Origin: Yponomeuta sedellus
Lineage: Eukaryota; Arthropoda; Insecta; Lepidoptera; Yponomeutidae
Direction of reading: 5' to 3'
Assembly (NCBI GenBank): GCA_934045075.1
Contig: OW203730.1
Location: forward strand, 12,456,505 to 12,520,504
DNA: 64,000 nucleotides
Under the pieces are notes generated by a model. The model made no database searches and was not told where the DNA came from. It saw only the letters and a program-made list of their open reading frames with translations. This document shows positions 30,986 to 43,019 of the stretch, piece by piece (the first letter of the stretch is position 1; each line of letters starts with the position of its first letter). The position numbers were made by a program, and so were the translations under genes.

Positions 30986-32463
30986 TTTATATGTAATTTA
31001 AGGCAATTTTCGACTCCACAATCATGCATACTTATCGGGTGAGAAACCTCTGGCATGTATGCCAAATATATCACATTGGTAATATCGTCATTCATTTTCC
31101 AAAATGTCTCTAGTCAAAAAAAATACATTTTTTCACCAAATTTGTAGTAAAAATTAAAAATTACGAAGAGAGCAAGACGTCGTAATCCTTACTTATTCAG
31201 GCTGAGATTATAATGTCTTACACTTAAATTCAGAATCAAGTTTTCCTTCAATCTAGATGAAAAAACGAAATCATGTATTTTTGACATACGACATTTTACA
31301 CGACAATAAGAACGACGATATTGGATATTAAATTCTTTGCATACTTTTTTGTGTAGTTTGTATATAAACTAGTCTCTGTAGGGGACCTTCTCATAGAGAA
31401 AGAGTACGGGCTTAGCTCCGATGCGTGCCCGAGGTGGCCACGCGTCGTAGTTTTCCTTCGCAGTTAGCGAGTTATTGCTTCTACACTAATGTAGAAAGAT
31501 ATAAAATATTAATAAAAAAAAAATAATACACAGTATAAATAGAGTTAAAAAAATATAAATTTATTTTAATCAAAATTCTTAAATTAATTTAATTAGAATT
31601 TCCATGAACTAAATCAACTTTTATTGAACAAACAATTTTGAAAGTTGTACTTTCCTGTAAAGGTGTTTCACACTGAATTGTACATTAGAATAAGTAGTTT
31701 TTGAATGAAATGTGAAAATACTGTTGGTGTAGCTAATAAATAACAGATAATAATAATAATAATGAATAGATAGATAGACAGAGATAGAAAATGTACGTAA
31801 GTGAATAAAAAAAATAACTTGCTATTTTATTATTTAAATGCAATTCTTCTCAGTTAAATTATGTGTTCTTCGTTCTTTCCTGCAATGCAACGTTTCTGTA
31901 CAACTCACGCTTGACTGATTTTTACTTTCAATGAACGTTCGGCTTGTCATCTTTGGAATCCTTAGTATTGAACATCATATTTATTAAGTACGTGCTACTT
32001 TGAGAACGGCTGCGCTGAACGTTAAAACGCTAGCTGTATTTTTATGACCTCTCGCTTGTATATGGCTTTTGAGAATCTTTATAGACTGGCCAGTCATTCT
32101 TTGTTCGACATTTATCACATCGATAAATCGCCAGCTGCTCGGCGCTCGATGACATTTACTTATCGATTTGATGTTACAAACATGCACTGTTTCCAAAATT
32201 ATGCTACAAATTAACATATGCTACAAATTACATTAACAACATCAGTTATTCAAAAACACTAAAAAGATGAAAATAAAATAACGGAGTATACCTACATAAA
32301 AACATATCTCTAGGTAACTTAAATAGTGTTCAATGTTTCATACACAGTAGTGTTACAAATACCTTAAGACGTCATAGTTTTGTAGACGATTTGTATGCCA
32401 CGTTTTTGTGCCACGACACTAGAATTACTTTTTGACAGGTTATTTGATGAAAAGTATTAAGTA
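30986..32463. other. Unassigned sequence with a SINE scrap
   Basis: At 31,390-31,460, minus strand, ACGCGTGGCCACC and GCCCGTACTCTTTCTC match the common SINE body seen at 44,700. The rest shows nothing. Confidence 0.45.
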
Positions 32464-32790
32464 TTGAAAGAGGATCTAGTGACTAGAATTGAGAAAGGAG
32501 TGTTGCGTTGGTTTGGACATCTGGAGAGGATGAAAGAAGACAGATTGACGAAACAAATATATATTGCTAATGTCAGTGGAAGGGCCGGTAAGGGACGTCC
32601 TAAGCGGACATACTTCGACCAAATAGGGGATGAATTAGCAAAGAGCTAGACAAAAAGTACCCGGAACCGGCGTGCGTGCATGTAACGTCTTATGAACTTT
32701 GATGAAGCGAAGGTGACCTGTCAGGGTCGTGGCAAGTGGCAGTCCCTGGTCTCTGCCTACCCCTCTGGGATACAGGCGTGAGGTTATGTT
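32464..32790 (+). pseudogene. LINE reverse-transcriptase C-terminal tail
   Basis: The frame reads EKGVLRWFGHLERMKEDRL, then ANVSGRAGKGRPKRTYFDQI and a stop at ELAKS. Past the stop, STRNRRACM-like and EAKVTCQGRGKWQSL-like segments follow (KSTRNRRAC..., GKWQSLVSAYPSGIQA). Three more scraps share this tail: 51,716 (plus), 49,800 (minus) and 17,080 (minus). Only the tail is present; the clade is uncertain. Confidence 0.65.
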
Positions 32791-33496
32791 GTGCTTATGT
32801 TATTAAGTATAGAGCCGTGTTTTCATGATCTTTGCATGTTCTGACAGTGATTCATCTTAGTATGTTATCTTTTTAATCAGTGCATAGTATATAATGGATA
32901 ATATCTAAACTGTAGGCCACTCGAGTGGTGGTATTCACATATCTTAGTGAATTCAGATTTTTGCTCCAGATTTTATTCGTTTTGTTGCATTCTGTCGCTC
33001 GTCGTACCAAATAATACAAATAAATACTTCTATATTGCATAGATAGACACTGAGCACCGTATTGCACAACCAGAAAAAAAATACAATTATAATTTCTTAA
33101 ATATAAGTAACAGTGTACAATCGGCGGTCACAACGCTTAGACTGAGAGTAATCAAAATTAAAAGCGCAATCATATATTTTTATCATCAAACTTCAACAAT
33201 GAAAGTATACTCGTAAAAAGAATATAAAACAACTGGATTCGGTTTTTCTGTCGCTTTATAAAGCGCAAATCCACCTTGAAAGTTACCCTAGATACGCTCA
33301 TTGCTCAATCAAAGCGAGTTATAATGTTTCAAAGTGTAAAAACGTGTTATAAAAGAAGATATATTTTCCATCGGTGGCTCTGTGGAAGCATCGAAAAAAG
33401 TTTACGACTGGCGCAAACGCAGTTAAAAAAAATATCTTAGCATAAAACCACCGGAAATTTTATCAAGAAATTTAAACAAAATAAATAGTCAAATGA
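32791..33496. other. Unassigned AT-rich sequence
   Basis: Nothing supported. Confidence 0.5.
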
Positions 33497-33745
33497 CGGC
33501 CTAGGTGGCACAGCGGTTTGGCACGCTGACTGTAAAACCGAAGGTCTCGGGTTCGATCCCCGGCTGGGTCAAACTAGGAAACGAACTTTTCTGGTTTGTC
33601 CCGGGTCTTGGATGTTATCTATGTATTTATTTATTATATTAAATCTATCGTCGAGTTAGCACCTATAACACAAGTCATTTAGTTGTACTTAGTATAGGGC
33701 TAACGAGATCTGTGTAGGTATTATGTCCATGAATATTTATTTATT
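33497..33745 (+). mobile_element. tRNA-derived SINE, family A
   Basis: A box TGGCACAGCGG, B box GGTTCGATCCC, then the TCCCGGGTCTTGGATG and GGGCTAACGAGATCTGTG body blocks and an ATTT tail. Very close to the copy at 2,299. Confidence 0.82.
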
Positions 33746-33881
33746 TAAATATTGCTAAAATTACTGGTTTGGTAATTGATCCGTGATTGGCTGATTATTA
33801 ACAAATTAAAAGTGTAGTGTCTAAATTTTTACAAACAAAACTCCTCTCGAATACGAAAGACGGCGTGTCCGTTTGATTACC

Positions 33882-33937
33882 AAGATACAAGTTTTTAGTT
33901 CTATTCCCAATGGAATAAAACTAAAAACATGTATCTT
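33882..33937. repeat. 26-bp imperfect hairpin
   Basis: Arms 33,882-33,907 and 33,912-33,937 pair at 24 of 26 positions around CAAT. The loop is shorter than a typical microRNA precursor. Confidence 0.6.
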
Positions 33938-35029
33938 ATTTATTTTCACAACCACCTTTAGTTGAGGAAGTAATAGGTGGGTGCCTCGGGACATGCTCGT
34001 AATTTCCAATAATATTTATCGTAGTCATAGTTAAAAATACACTTTAACAGCGAGGACGAAAAATATTTGTCTTACTCAAGGTTCAATAGTTAGTTTTCAG
34101 TTTGATTAAATCGTTTATGATCAAGCAAGTTTTGTTGTCTTAGGACGGTTTTGATTTTATTACTCTACAGAAATTATGATTGATCGGCGCGTGAAGCGAT
34201 CCCAATGAGCTGATGAGGTAAAATAATAAAATGTTGCGGCTTCCAAAACACTGCGCTTGTTCCAAAACTGTATATCAAAAACTTAACTTAATCGTATTGA
34301 AAAGAATAATCCAAAAAATACAAAGTTACGAGTTATAAGATCATAATAAAATCTTGGAAGATACTCGTAACTCATTTTCTGTTCTGCAAAAAATAAGCGG
34401 ATTAAAATTCCGACTTTAACAGACTGAGCGCCACCCCGGTTCGACCCTTAAATCAAAGTGTTTGAAAAATTACCCATCTAATTACCATCTCCTACGGGAC
34501 CAACTTCGAATTCGTGAAAAAAATACCAGCTGCTAAGATAAGATAAGAATATTCTTTATTGCACACACCAAAAAAAAATTTCAGAGACTACAGTTACGAA
34601 AGAAGAGGTTCAATTGATGTTTCACTATACCTGCTCTAGTTAATGTATTGATAAGTTGAATACTTAAATATAATAAACAAATAGCCAAAAATAAATCTAA
34701 AATAGCAATTTAAATATTCGCATTTGTTTGGAATACCAAACAATTATACGGGAAAGCCTAGACCTAGAATCTGTTAATGCATTACAGTAAATAAAATAGC
34801 TAACAAACGCAAGCGTCAATTTCATTTCATTGCCGCTTCAAATCTAAGGTAGTAAACCGTCGAAACACGGCTGCAGGAATTCGTACAGTGGAGGTAACAT
34901 AGCCGTAGAACGCCGGGCTCTCGTCTCGAGGTCACTAGAACTGTATGACTGCGTTATCACTTGCAATCAATCATCAAGTCCTTTATGTTAGGGCACGCAA
35001 GGCATGATGTAGGATAGTGAAAGTGAAAA
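33938..35029. other. Unassigned sequence with repeat scraps
   Basis: At 34,534-34,575, minus strand, a LINE tail (CAATAAAGAATATTCTTATC). At about 34,895-34,945 a tRNA-like scrap (AGCCGTAGAACGCCGGGCTC) resembling the SINE head at 42,522. No gene. Confidence 0.45.
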
Positions 35030-35170
35030 AGTTTTATTTACCACACAAAAAATAATAAACAATAATAATTCTCTCATTCACATGTTTGTGGTAAAAAGGA
35101 ATGCGCTCAGCTTTATTGCCGTGACTGCATGCGTAGTCTCGCTGCTGGTTTTCAGCCCGTCCCTTTTAGT
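35030..35170 (-). repeat. LINE 3' end with conserved stem-like motif
   Basis: On the minus strand GCTGAAAACCAGCAGC is followed by AAAGCTGAGCGC and, further on, GGTAAATAAAACTTTTTCAC, a polyadenylation-type end. The same motif lies in three other LINE 3' regions. Confidence 0.55.
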
Positions 35171-35660
35171 TTTTAAAAACATATTATTACATATGCGCCA
35201 TAACATAAAAAAATATATTTATAGGATAGCCCAACGTTTGAAGAGTAACGCACAAACAGTTCATATTTTCGTTGTCGGTGTCCGACCCACCTTGGACATT
35301 TTATACTTACTTCGGCCGACATGGGTCCGCAACCGGTTCAGGTATTTCCAGGTTATCCAGGCCAATTTATGTCAAGGCGAGGAGACTCCGACCGTGACGC
35401 AAATTGGGGAGGCCGGGTCACCGCCCTGGCCCAGAGGTTGCACCTTACTTGCGATGGCTCCGTGGTTAATGGGTTGACGCATTTTAGAAAGTTGCTTCTT
35501 GCTGACGGCCTTTTCCGCACTATCGTTCGTGAGTGACCACTTTGGATTTTTCCATGAAATTTGCAATAGTCCTGCGGACGTTCGGGTGTGCAATACCAGC
35601 CAGCTGATACATCCCTCGTTCCAGGAAAGTAGCAATGCTACTAGCTAACATGAAGAAAAA
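35171..35660. other. GC-richer unassigned segment with overlapping short frames
   Basis: A plus frame from ATG 35,321 to the stop at 35,536 gives MGPQPVQVFPGYPGQF..., 71 residues. Overlapping minus frames are just as open. No domain is recognised, so none is called as a gene; the segment may belong to an unrecognised element. Confidence 0.4.
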
Positions 35661-35815
35661 CATTTTGAGGAAACCGGATTCTGCAAGGTGTTCACATATC
35701 CCGCGGCTGAAATTGCCTATACGCGGTCGGCATGCGTAGTAGTTAAGCCCATACTCTATCTCTCGCCCTAAGAGAAAGCCTGTCACCTATAGTGGGACGT
35801 ATACTGGCTACATAA
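35661..35815 (+). repeat. SINE body fragment
   Basis: TTTTGAGGAAACCGGATTCTGC, CATGCGTAGTAGTTAAGCCC and TATAGTGGGACGTATACTGG match the common tRNA-SINE body (compare 16,640 and 44,700). Confidence 0.6.
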
Positions 35816-37336
35816 AAATATTTCGGCGTAAATGAAATGAAAATATATGCCACGTTAATGGAATCGGCGTCCTCATTTTTACACGTGTGTCATCGTACAT
35901 GTATCCGCCTGATGTTTTTTCCCTTAGCGTACCATTTGATTTCTTTACAAACTACTTTCGTTGATGTAATCGCGGACTTAATGTGTGTATCTTAACACGC
36001 TCGGCATGTCAATAAAATTTAAAGAATCTCGTAAGAAAGACCGAAAGGTCTTTACGAATGTTTATGTTATTTTTTCCGTCACACGTTCAAATAGACAAGG
36101 TCCGGTGGCGGGTACATGAAACTAGTCTATAACCAATATGTGCTATATAATAAGTACAATAGGTATTTTGCTTCGTAGTTGAATTTAAAGTGACAGTCTG
36201 ATCAAAGAGGGTCTCTTTCGCCACTTTTTGACCTCTAAGAATGGCATTGTTCTGGTACGAGTAATACCAACTCTTAACTCTGCCAAGAACAAGTTGCACA
36301 CACAAGTTTTTTGGCGACCGAATCTATGGGAACATTCTGCGAGGCGGAAGATATGCAGCGAAAATGTACTGCAAAATGTACCTAACACGGCAATTGAAAT
36401 CTGAGAAAAGTTGACGATTCAAATCAAAGAATAGAAAATCGCACTCAACGCATCGGAAAGTGGGAAGCGAGGACTCATTCAATTTTTAACAATCCCTCTT
36501 TTAGATCTATAGAGACAGTATTTCAATTCAAGTTTCAGTTTGCGCTTATGTTGAGGCTCAGAAAACTTTTGTTAAGTGGCATCTAGGTAGATGTTGCGTC
36601 AGTATAATATTACTACCTGTTTGTAAAAAAGCATTTTTACTGATAAATTTCAGCATATCGAACAGGCATTACTTGATTAAAGTGTCCTGTAAATTCTCTA
36701 TTAGAACACATCTTTCCTAAAAAGACAAGCATATGATATGTCATACCTGTCGGACTAGTAAACAATAAAAAATAAACTAGTTATCTTGCCTACCTATATT
36801 TTTGCCTGTAATTATATTTTCAATATAGCTTGGTTGATAAATATAACGCTATATTCTATCTCAATTTTTTTTTTATTTGTATAAAATAAGAAAACATTTG
36901 ATAAAGTTTAATCATTATACAGTTACGGACGTTTGAAATATATTTTGTTTTCCTAAATGTAGTTTTCCTACACTTGGTAGGTACATGATAAGGAAAATAT
37001 GTGTTGAATGTCCGCAATTTTTTTTATCTATCAAACCCTCAGATCACATTATAATAGCCTTCAATAGATACTGTAAGAATGACCAAGCGCCATGACTGAT
37101 TATTAGATGTGACCCCTGTGACCTTCGATATTTTCCACTTGCAGCGCGAATGAGATCGATCCCAGGGGGCCGATACCAGAGTCGCTTACGCGGAAAAGCA
37201 CTCGTTACAGTTACACTCACATGAAGGAGCAAATTGGACCGGAAGTGAACATGGACGGCCGACAGAGAATTCGTTAGCATAGCGAGATCTTGTGCTTGCT
37301 AAAATAAGGTTAGAAATTGTAATATTGTAACTAGAA
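35816..37336. other. Unassigned AT-rich sequence
   Basis: Nothing supported. Confidence 0.5.
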
Positions 37337-37650
37337 TCGTTCGTAGCCGCGGTTGCCTGAGTGATCTTAAACGATCACGAAGGTTAAGCAACATAGGGCG
37401 CGTTCAGTACCTAGATGGGTGAATTTTTCCGAGCGCTTCCGTGCTTTGCAAGTCACGCTAAACCGTTGGTGCCGGCTGTCATGTAACGGCAGCCTTTAAA
37501 CCATGCCAGGGGCCTTAAGAGCGGCTTGTTAACTTAGTAAGGCCCGCCACCGTCTTACAACTCTCCACTAACCCGGACTATGGCCTCACCTTCTTACGAT
37601 GCAGTAAGAGACCCGTGCCAGGCTGTAGGGACATACAAGGGTTGATATCG
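37337..37650 (+). mobile_element. 5S rRNA-derived SINE, copy 6
   Basis: GATCACGAAGGTTAAGCAAC, ATAGGGCGCGTTCAGTACC and TAGATGGGTGA at the head follow 5S rRNA closely; the end is GGGTTGATATCGAG. AACATAGGGCG subfamily; internal deletion after GGGTGA. Confidence 0.78.
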
Positions 37651-38105
37651 AGTGTCTTCTTTGAATTATGTTTCAGTGATGTTAATCGATTCTTTTCCGT
37701 TTTAGGGCCAGTTTCAGAATTGAGAATTTCTCTAATTGACGTTACTTAAGTATTTACTCAGTGAAATTGTCAATTCAGAAATGGTCCCTTAGTATTACGT
37801 TTTAGTGTTGTGTTCGCAAGTAAACATATTTTCTTTCTTTCTACTGCAAACTTTATTTTCCCCAGCAAATAGACCTAAACCCACGCCACCGTACAAATAA
37901 AGGGTTTTATAAAACAGTACCTCACTACAGCAGTGTTTGTTGCGAATATTAAAGGCCTGCGTAGACGAGGACCGTGAATCGTAAAACATGTCCTCCGAGT
38001 ACTTGTCAACGCCTACGGTGTGCGGTCATTTCTTCCCTGGAAATTGAGTGAAACATACGCTATGGAAGCAAATATTCTGAGATTACATTGTGCTGTAATT
38101 TACAT

Positions 38106-38205
38106 CGTTATCAACCCTTGTACGTCCCCACTGCTGGGACACGGGTCTCTTCCTGCATCGCAGGAAGGTTAGGCTATACTCCACCACGGGGGCCAAGTCT
38201 GGGTT
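38106..38205 (-). mobile_element. 5S rRNA-derived SINE, copy 7 (3' part)
   Basis: TATCAACCCTTGTACGTCCC through CCACCACGGGGGCCAAGTC. No head. Confidence 0.72.
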
Positions 38206-38399
38206 AGAAATTTACATGAAGTTGAATAAGAAAAGGCGTTTTAAAAGAAAACACCAAACTTTTGTCCAATCCGGTCTCTTGATGTCCTCGGTAACTTGAG
38301 GGACTTTTTGTACGGGGTGCTTTTAGTCCTTCGTGTGCGTTATTCGATACAATTTATAAGAGATCTATATCGACGGACAAAAAAGTACCCGGGGATAGT

Positions 38400-38545
38400 C
38401 CCTCGTCTGCGCAGGCCATAAAGCATAGTCGTATGTTCGTATACTTTGGCGTTTGAAATCACCGGCGATAAGGCCCATACCCTTTCTCTTTCTTTCCCTG
38501 AGAGAAGGCTTTTAATCTATAGTAGGTGGTTTGATTCCATAGAGA
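38400..38545 (+). repeat. SINE body fragment
   Basis: AAGGCCCATACCCTTTCTC and CTGAGAGAAGGCTTTTAATC match the common SINE body. Confidence 0.5.
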
Positions 38546-40199
38546 TACTGACAAACGGAATTCATATTCCCAGGATTCCACACCCGAATGGTGCCAGTAG
38601 CAATATATTACTAACACATTGTTTCACTCAATAATATTTATCGAAAGTTCTATTACATTTACTGAAAATGTTTAGAAGTTCGAGTGAAACAGCATGCTCC
38701 CCGTAAGGACAGTCTTGAACATCTAACCTGTACTTTTTTCCACACGCTTTGTAAAGCACATTGCAAAAGCATATAATTCAATCTTTTCTAAGCTGTAGCA
38801 GAAAGCTATCCACTTATGTTCCGGACTTTTATTTTCGTGCTAGTTTGGTTGTTATTAAGGCCTGTAATTGTTGCCACATACTTTGTAAAGCATTTCTAAC
38901 AATCATCTTTTACTACCTATTCGCTTATGTTCTGTACAAGATATTGTTTAGATACAAAATAATAGGTTTAATAGGACGATAAGTGAGCTTACCAGACCAG
39001 ACCAGAAATCCAGACAAAGATGTCTAGTATGAAAGCCAGTTTAATGCCATTAAGCTCTATGTTTCAGAACAAGAATTTGAACTTTTTAATTAAATCAATT
39101 AACCAAATTGAAAAAGACTAACTTTACAGTTTTATTGTACATTTTAACTTAAAAACGATCTAGATCTTGCTTGAAATGGATAACTGAATGTATGTTGCAA
39201 CATTAATTAAATCGCTGTATCTGCTCTACTCTGAATACAATTTGACTTTGACTCGACCTTTTGCAAGGACCTACCTGAAGTTGAGAACTCAATGTACTCG
39301 TTGAGGCCTTGAATGTATTTTTTACAAGACGGGTATTTTGTTTATTTATTTTTTTTACTACGGAAATCACATATAACAGACCATTGTTCCTCGGCTTGTA
39401 ATGAAACTTTATGATGTCCTTTATTGGACAGTAAACTTAAGCCCGAATAGGGTGCCTAGAAAGTCTTTCTTTTTATAAGACTTTTGTATCCGAAAAGTTA
39501 CAAAAGATTTTCGGCGCCTGAGGGGTCGTGGGTATGACGTTCATTTGGGGCATACTTGATGCAAAGGATCTCCCTGGCGGTGCAACGGGGTAATGCTACT
39601 AGCGTCATGGGAACCTTTGGGTCGGCTGTGCCCCAGGGCGTTAGTTTTGATTAATTTAGTTTAGTTTTATGTTGTGCCACTTTTTATGAAGAAGCTTCTT
39701 GTGAATTTTTGGAATGTGTAATGCTTTTTTCTATGCTCTAAATAAAAAGATTGTTTTGTTTCTGATCTATCATAATAACAGTAATACATGCATGTGTCAT
39801 ACTAAAAGTTTTCTAGTGAAAACTTTAAAATTCATCAAAACACTATAAAACGGGTCAACTTCTCATTTCACGAAAAAGTAATGTATCACTTTGTTACCAC
39901 TTATGGCACTTTATTAGTCAAATAACTAATATAGTGCCATTAGTGATTTAGCAGACAAGAAATATGATCAGTTGTTTAGGTGAAAGAGGTCAAATTGATT
40001 TTTCACAGTCGATAAATGCATACATTTCAAAATTTGGTCTGGTCTCGGAATTTAACTAATAATTTGTAAAATCTGTAATTGGACCTATCTATCTAGGCAG
40101 ATCGAACCATAATAAAATTCGAAAGATTAGTCCTACGCTAATAGTTACTCTAAATGTGTACCCAACACAATTAGTCTTCCATATCTTTCTATCTTATGT
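38546..40199. other. Unassigned AT-rich sequence
   Basis: 39,480-39,770 is somewhat GC-richer and ends in CTCTAAATAAAAAGATTG, which may be an old LINE end. No gene supported. Confidence 0.4.
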
Positions 40200-40330
40200 G
40201 TCAATCCATCAACCAATCGGCCCGTATTCGTCCACTGCTGGACACAGGCCTACCCCAAGGCACGCCACTTCCTATACTGTCCTCGCGCATTCTCATCCAG
40301 CCCTGTCTCAAGTCTCATTACCATCCAATC
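40200..40330 (-). pseudogene. RTE-tail scrap
   Basis: CCACTGCTGGACACAGGCCT is the complement of the common RTE 3' coding end (AGGCCTGTGTCCAGCAGTGG). Confidence 0.5.
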
Positions 40331-40542
40331 ATGAAACAAAACCTGTCACAGGGCGGTGAGGTGCACCGTACCTACGTTTAACTATTTGAAAAGTAGAAGT
40401 TATCCGAATTATCTCGTCTATATATTTATAGGGTGACTTTGAATTCGGTAGACAAATTTTAAATTATTTAAATCTATGGCGCTGGTTTAAAAAAATGGGG
40501 CGTCGGAAGAAATTATTTATTTATTCCAAACTATCGTGCGAA

Positions 40543-40900
40543 GCGCTCGTGGCCTAGTCGAACCCAGTGATTCGAATCATTCGATTGAGTTAAACAACAA
40601 CAGGCGGTCAGGTGCAGGATGGGTGACCGTCCTGTGACTACCGCTACGGGCATTTCATCCGAGCGCTTCCGTGCTTCTCAAGGCACGTTAAGCCGTTGGT
40701 GCCGGCTGTCATGTTATGGCGGTCGTTAAGCCATGTCAGTGGCGTTATGGGTAGCTTGATAACTTCTGACAGTAAGGGCCGCCACTGTCTTACTATATAA
40801 CCTCCACCAACCCGGACTTGGCTCCCTGGTGGAGTAAGGCCTAACCTTCCTGCAGGAAGAGACCCGTGCCCCAGCAGTGGGGACATACAAGGGTTGATAT
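40543..40900 (+). mobile_element. 5S rRNA-derived SINE, copy 8 (near full length)
   Basis: Begins GCGCTCGTGGCCTAGTCG, which includes a good pol III A-box match (TGGCCTAGTCG). Then ATTGAGTTAAACAACAACAG, GGCGGTCAGG, AGGATGGGTGACCG and the whole body to CAAGGGTTGATAT. Best reference copy for the AACAACAGGCG subfamily. Confidence 0.8.
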
Positions 40901-41684
40901 TGATATCGAAAACTATAGACCAACAATAGGACGGAAAGTTATAAAAATAATTAAAAAACTATGGATCAATCCTCCTATGGAAAGTACCTTTTAATTGTTA
41001 AAATGCGTGGGAGGATACACTCTTATAAATTTTTAACGTATTAGAAAATACTTTTCAACGTCATGGTATTATAGGTCGAAAATTACGAATATTAACAAAT
41101 ATTCCCATTATCGATAAATCAATAATAATACTGTTTTTCACAATAGAAATAATGTTCTCCCAAAATGTAGGTTTACGATTTTGGATTACCTTGTTTGTTA
41201 CCCGATAGGGCCTTCTGTTCCTTCTGTTCCTTCTGTTGGAACCTTCAGTTGAAGTCTTGGTTAGTCTAGACCAGCAGTTTCCAAGACGTCTCAGATGAGA
41301 ATCGTTTCCATCGTTATCTATTTTATTAAGGCCTTATAACCACAGCGGGACACAAACAAAGTGGATGACGAGGACGTACCGCTCAATGAAAAGCAATTTA
41401 TCTGTGACAAGGCTTTATGGGTTGCGTATACTTTTGCAATTAAAACGATCCCACCTCTCGAGAGATGAAAAACGGTCAGGTTTTCATTAAATGTGATATT
41501 TAATTCTTACTTCATTTGCGTTTACTTAATTAACGGACCATTAGGCTAGTCTGAGAATAACAAATTAAAGTTGTTTGTAATTGTATGCTAAACTGACCCT
41601 CAAGCCGTGAATGAGTATATTACTAATAAGAGCAACTATATGTACAAATTTTAAATTGATTACTTCAAATTTATATATTAAACG
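40901..41684. other. Unassigned AT-rich sequence
   Basis: Nothing apart from a short TTCCTTCTG direct repeat near 41,213-41,236. Confidence 0.5.
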
Positions 41685-41742
41685 GGTCTTATCGCGATAG
41701 GTAAAACGTATTTCCCGAAGTGTGAGTATCGCGAATCATTAA
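41685..41742 (+). repeat. Host repeat of the Harbinger insertion, left part
   Basis: AAACGGGTCTTATCGCGAT and GAGTATCGCGAATCATTAA. It continues at 42,471 as GAAATACTAT. Uninterrupted versions are at 50,013 and 51,453. Confidence 0.7.
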
Positions 41743-42470
41743 AGGCCTGGCCAAACCAAAGCGTCCAGCTCGCGTCTGCGGTGGCGTGCGCGGTAGCGAT
41801 CAGTTGTTGCGTACAAACTTGTAGCGACGTGTTCACATCGAGGCGTCCTCTGTTTGGCCGCGGCGTCCCGGTGCAGCGTCTGCACGCAGCGGTGGCGATC
41901 AGATCAAGCTTGTTACATTAGGACGCTGCACGCAGCTATTTTTGTTGGAAAAAACTGTGTTTTTTAGTTTTTAAAGTATTCATGATGAAACCGGAAGTAG
42001 GTAATTATAAATAAGGTTCACAAATACCCATTGTTATATGATACGTCTCAGTCTGATTATAAGAATACGAGAAAAAGATTCTATAGTAAATGAAAAATCG
42101 CTTTTCATCTTCACCTAATTGCCAGTGCAAGGTATGGAATTCACCTTCCCTTTCTCTGGTTTTACTGTGTACCCATACTCTTGTTCTTCGGAAAAAAAAC
42201 ATACCTAATGAGACATTAGCTTACAATTGACGTTCACTAGAATTACTGTGATTGTGTTGTACTTACCTTTCTTGTTCCTCTTCATCTTCAATGAGAGCAG
42301 CCAAAAGTAAAACTTCTTTAATTTCACTTTCTGTATCAGAGAGCATTGTAGTTAATGACGTGACTCCAGCCTGGTGAACGCAAGAACAAACGCGACAGTG
42401 CGAACAACTTTTCCACGCGTAGTTATCGCCACCGCGCACGCGACCTGGACGCCTTGGTTTGGCCAGGCCT
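41743..42470. mobile_element. PIF/Harbinger-like DNA transposon
   Basis: 728 bp. Ends AGGCCTGGCCAAACCAAAGC and, inverted, GCCTTGGTTTGGCCAGGCCT. Flanked by TAA on both sides (41,740-41,742 and 42,471-42,473), the 3-bp TWA target typical of PIF/Harbinger. Two empty paralogous sites prove the duplication. The terminal regions are CpG-rich. It holds only one short coding exon, so it is non-autonomous. Confidence 0.85.
42267..42346 (-). pseudogene. Harbinger-element short first exon
   Basis: ATG at 42346-42344 gives MLSDTESEIKEVLLLAALIE then DEEEQE, ending at AAAG|GTAAGT, a consensus donor. The acidic start resembles N-termini of Harbinger-type transposases, from general knowledge. No further exon exists in the element. 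Confidence 0.5.
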
Positions 42471-42521
42471 TAAGAAATACTATTGATAGGTACTTAAATC
42501 ATCTGTTCCATACAAAGTTAC

Positions 42522-42730
42522 CAGAGCGGTAGTGAAGCGGTAGAACGCCGAATTCTCAATCAGATGGTCGTGAGCTCTAATCCCAGCATGTATCAATGAC
42601 TTTGTTTCCTAAGGTTATAGTAGCAATACTATTCACTAAGTGAGAAGGAAAACACCTTGAGGGAACCCAGTGTCTGAAGCGTGAATATACCTCAGCACTT
42701 GCTAAGTACAATGGCCCATCTATGAGGCTA
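42522..42730 (+). mobile_element. tRNA-derived SINE, family D, degenerate
   Basis: AGCGGTAGAACGCC and a B-box-like GTGAGCTCTAATCCCAGC, then ATGTATCAATGACTTTG and the GAGGGAACCCAGTGTCTGAA body. Related to 52,076 and 52,815. Confidence 0.6.
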
Positions 42731-42889
42731 AGTGCGGAAATCTTAGATGGAACTAGCTAAAGTTACCTGCGGCATTAAAATGTATGGCAGAGCTGACATA
42801 TATTTTTGATTTTCCGAATTTTTCCCTAAGTTTGTCTTGACGAGTACATCCCTCTTCTTCGGATGATTATGAAGAATTTGTTACACCCT

Positions 42890-43000
42890 GTATAGTATAA
42901 TAATAATGAATTCAACAAAACACAATCACTTGCCTGGCCCCAAGCTAGGACATTCTGTGCTAGAGTAACCAGGCAAGGTCATCACTAACATAATTAATCA
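42890..43000 (-). mobile_element. tRNA-derived SINE, family H, 3' part
   Basis: On the minus strand CCTTGCCTGGTTACTCTAGC, GTCCTAGCTTGGGGCC and AAGTGATTGTGTTTTG. Its 5' part lies at 43,425-43,485 beyond the RTE insertion. Confidence 0.65.
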
Positions 43001-43019
43001 TAATAGAAATGAACTCACT

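Noticed and set aside
42267..42346. Host gene first exon
   Set aside because: It lies inside terminal inverted repeats with TAA duplications, so it belongs to the Harbinger-like element.
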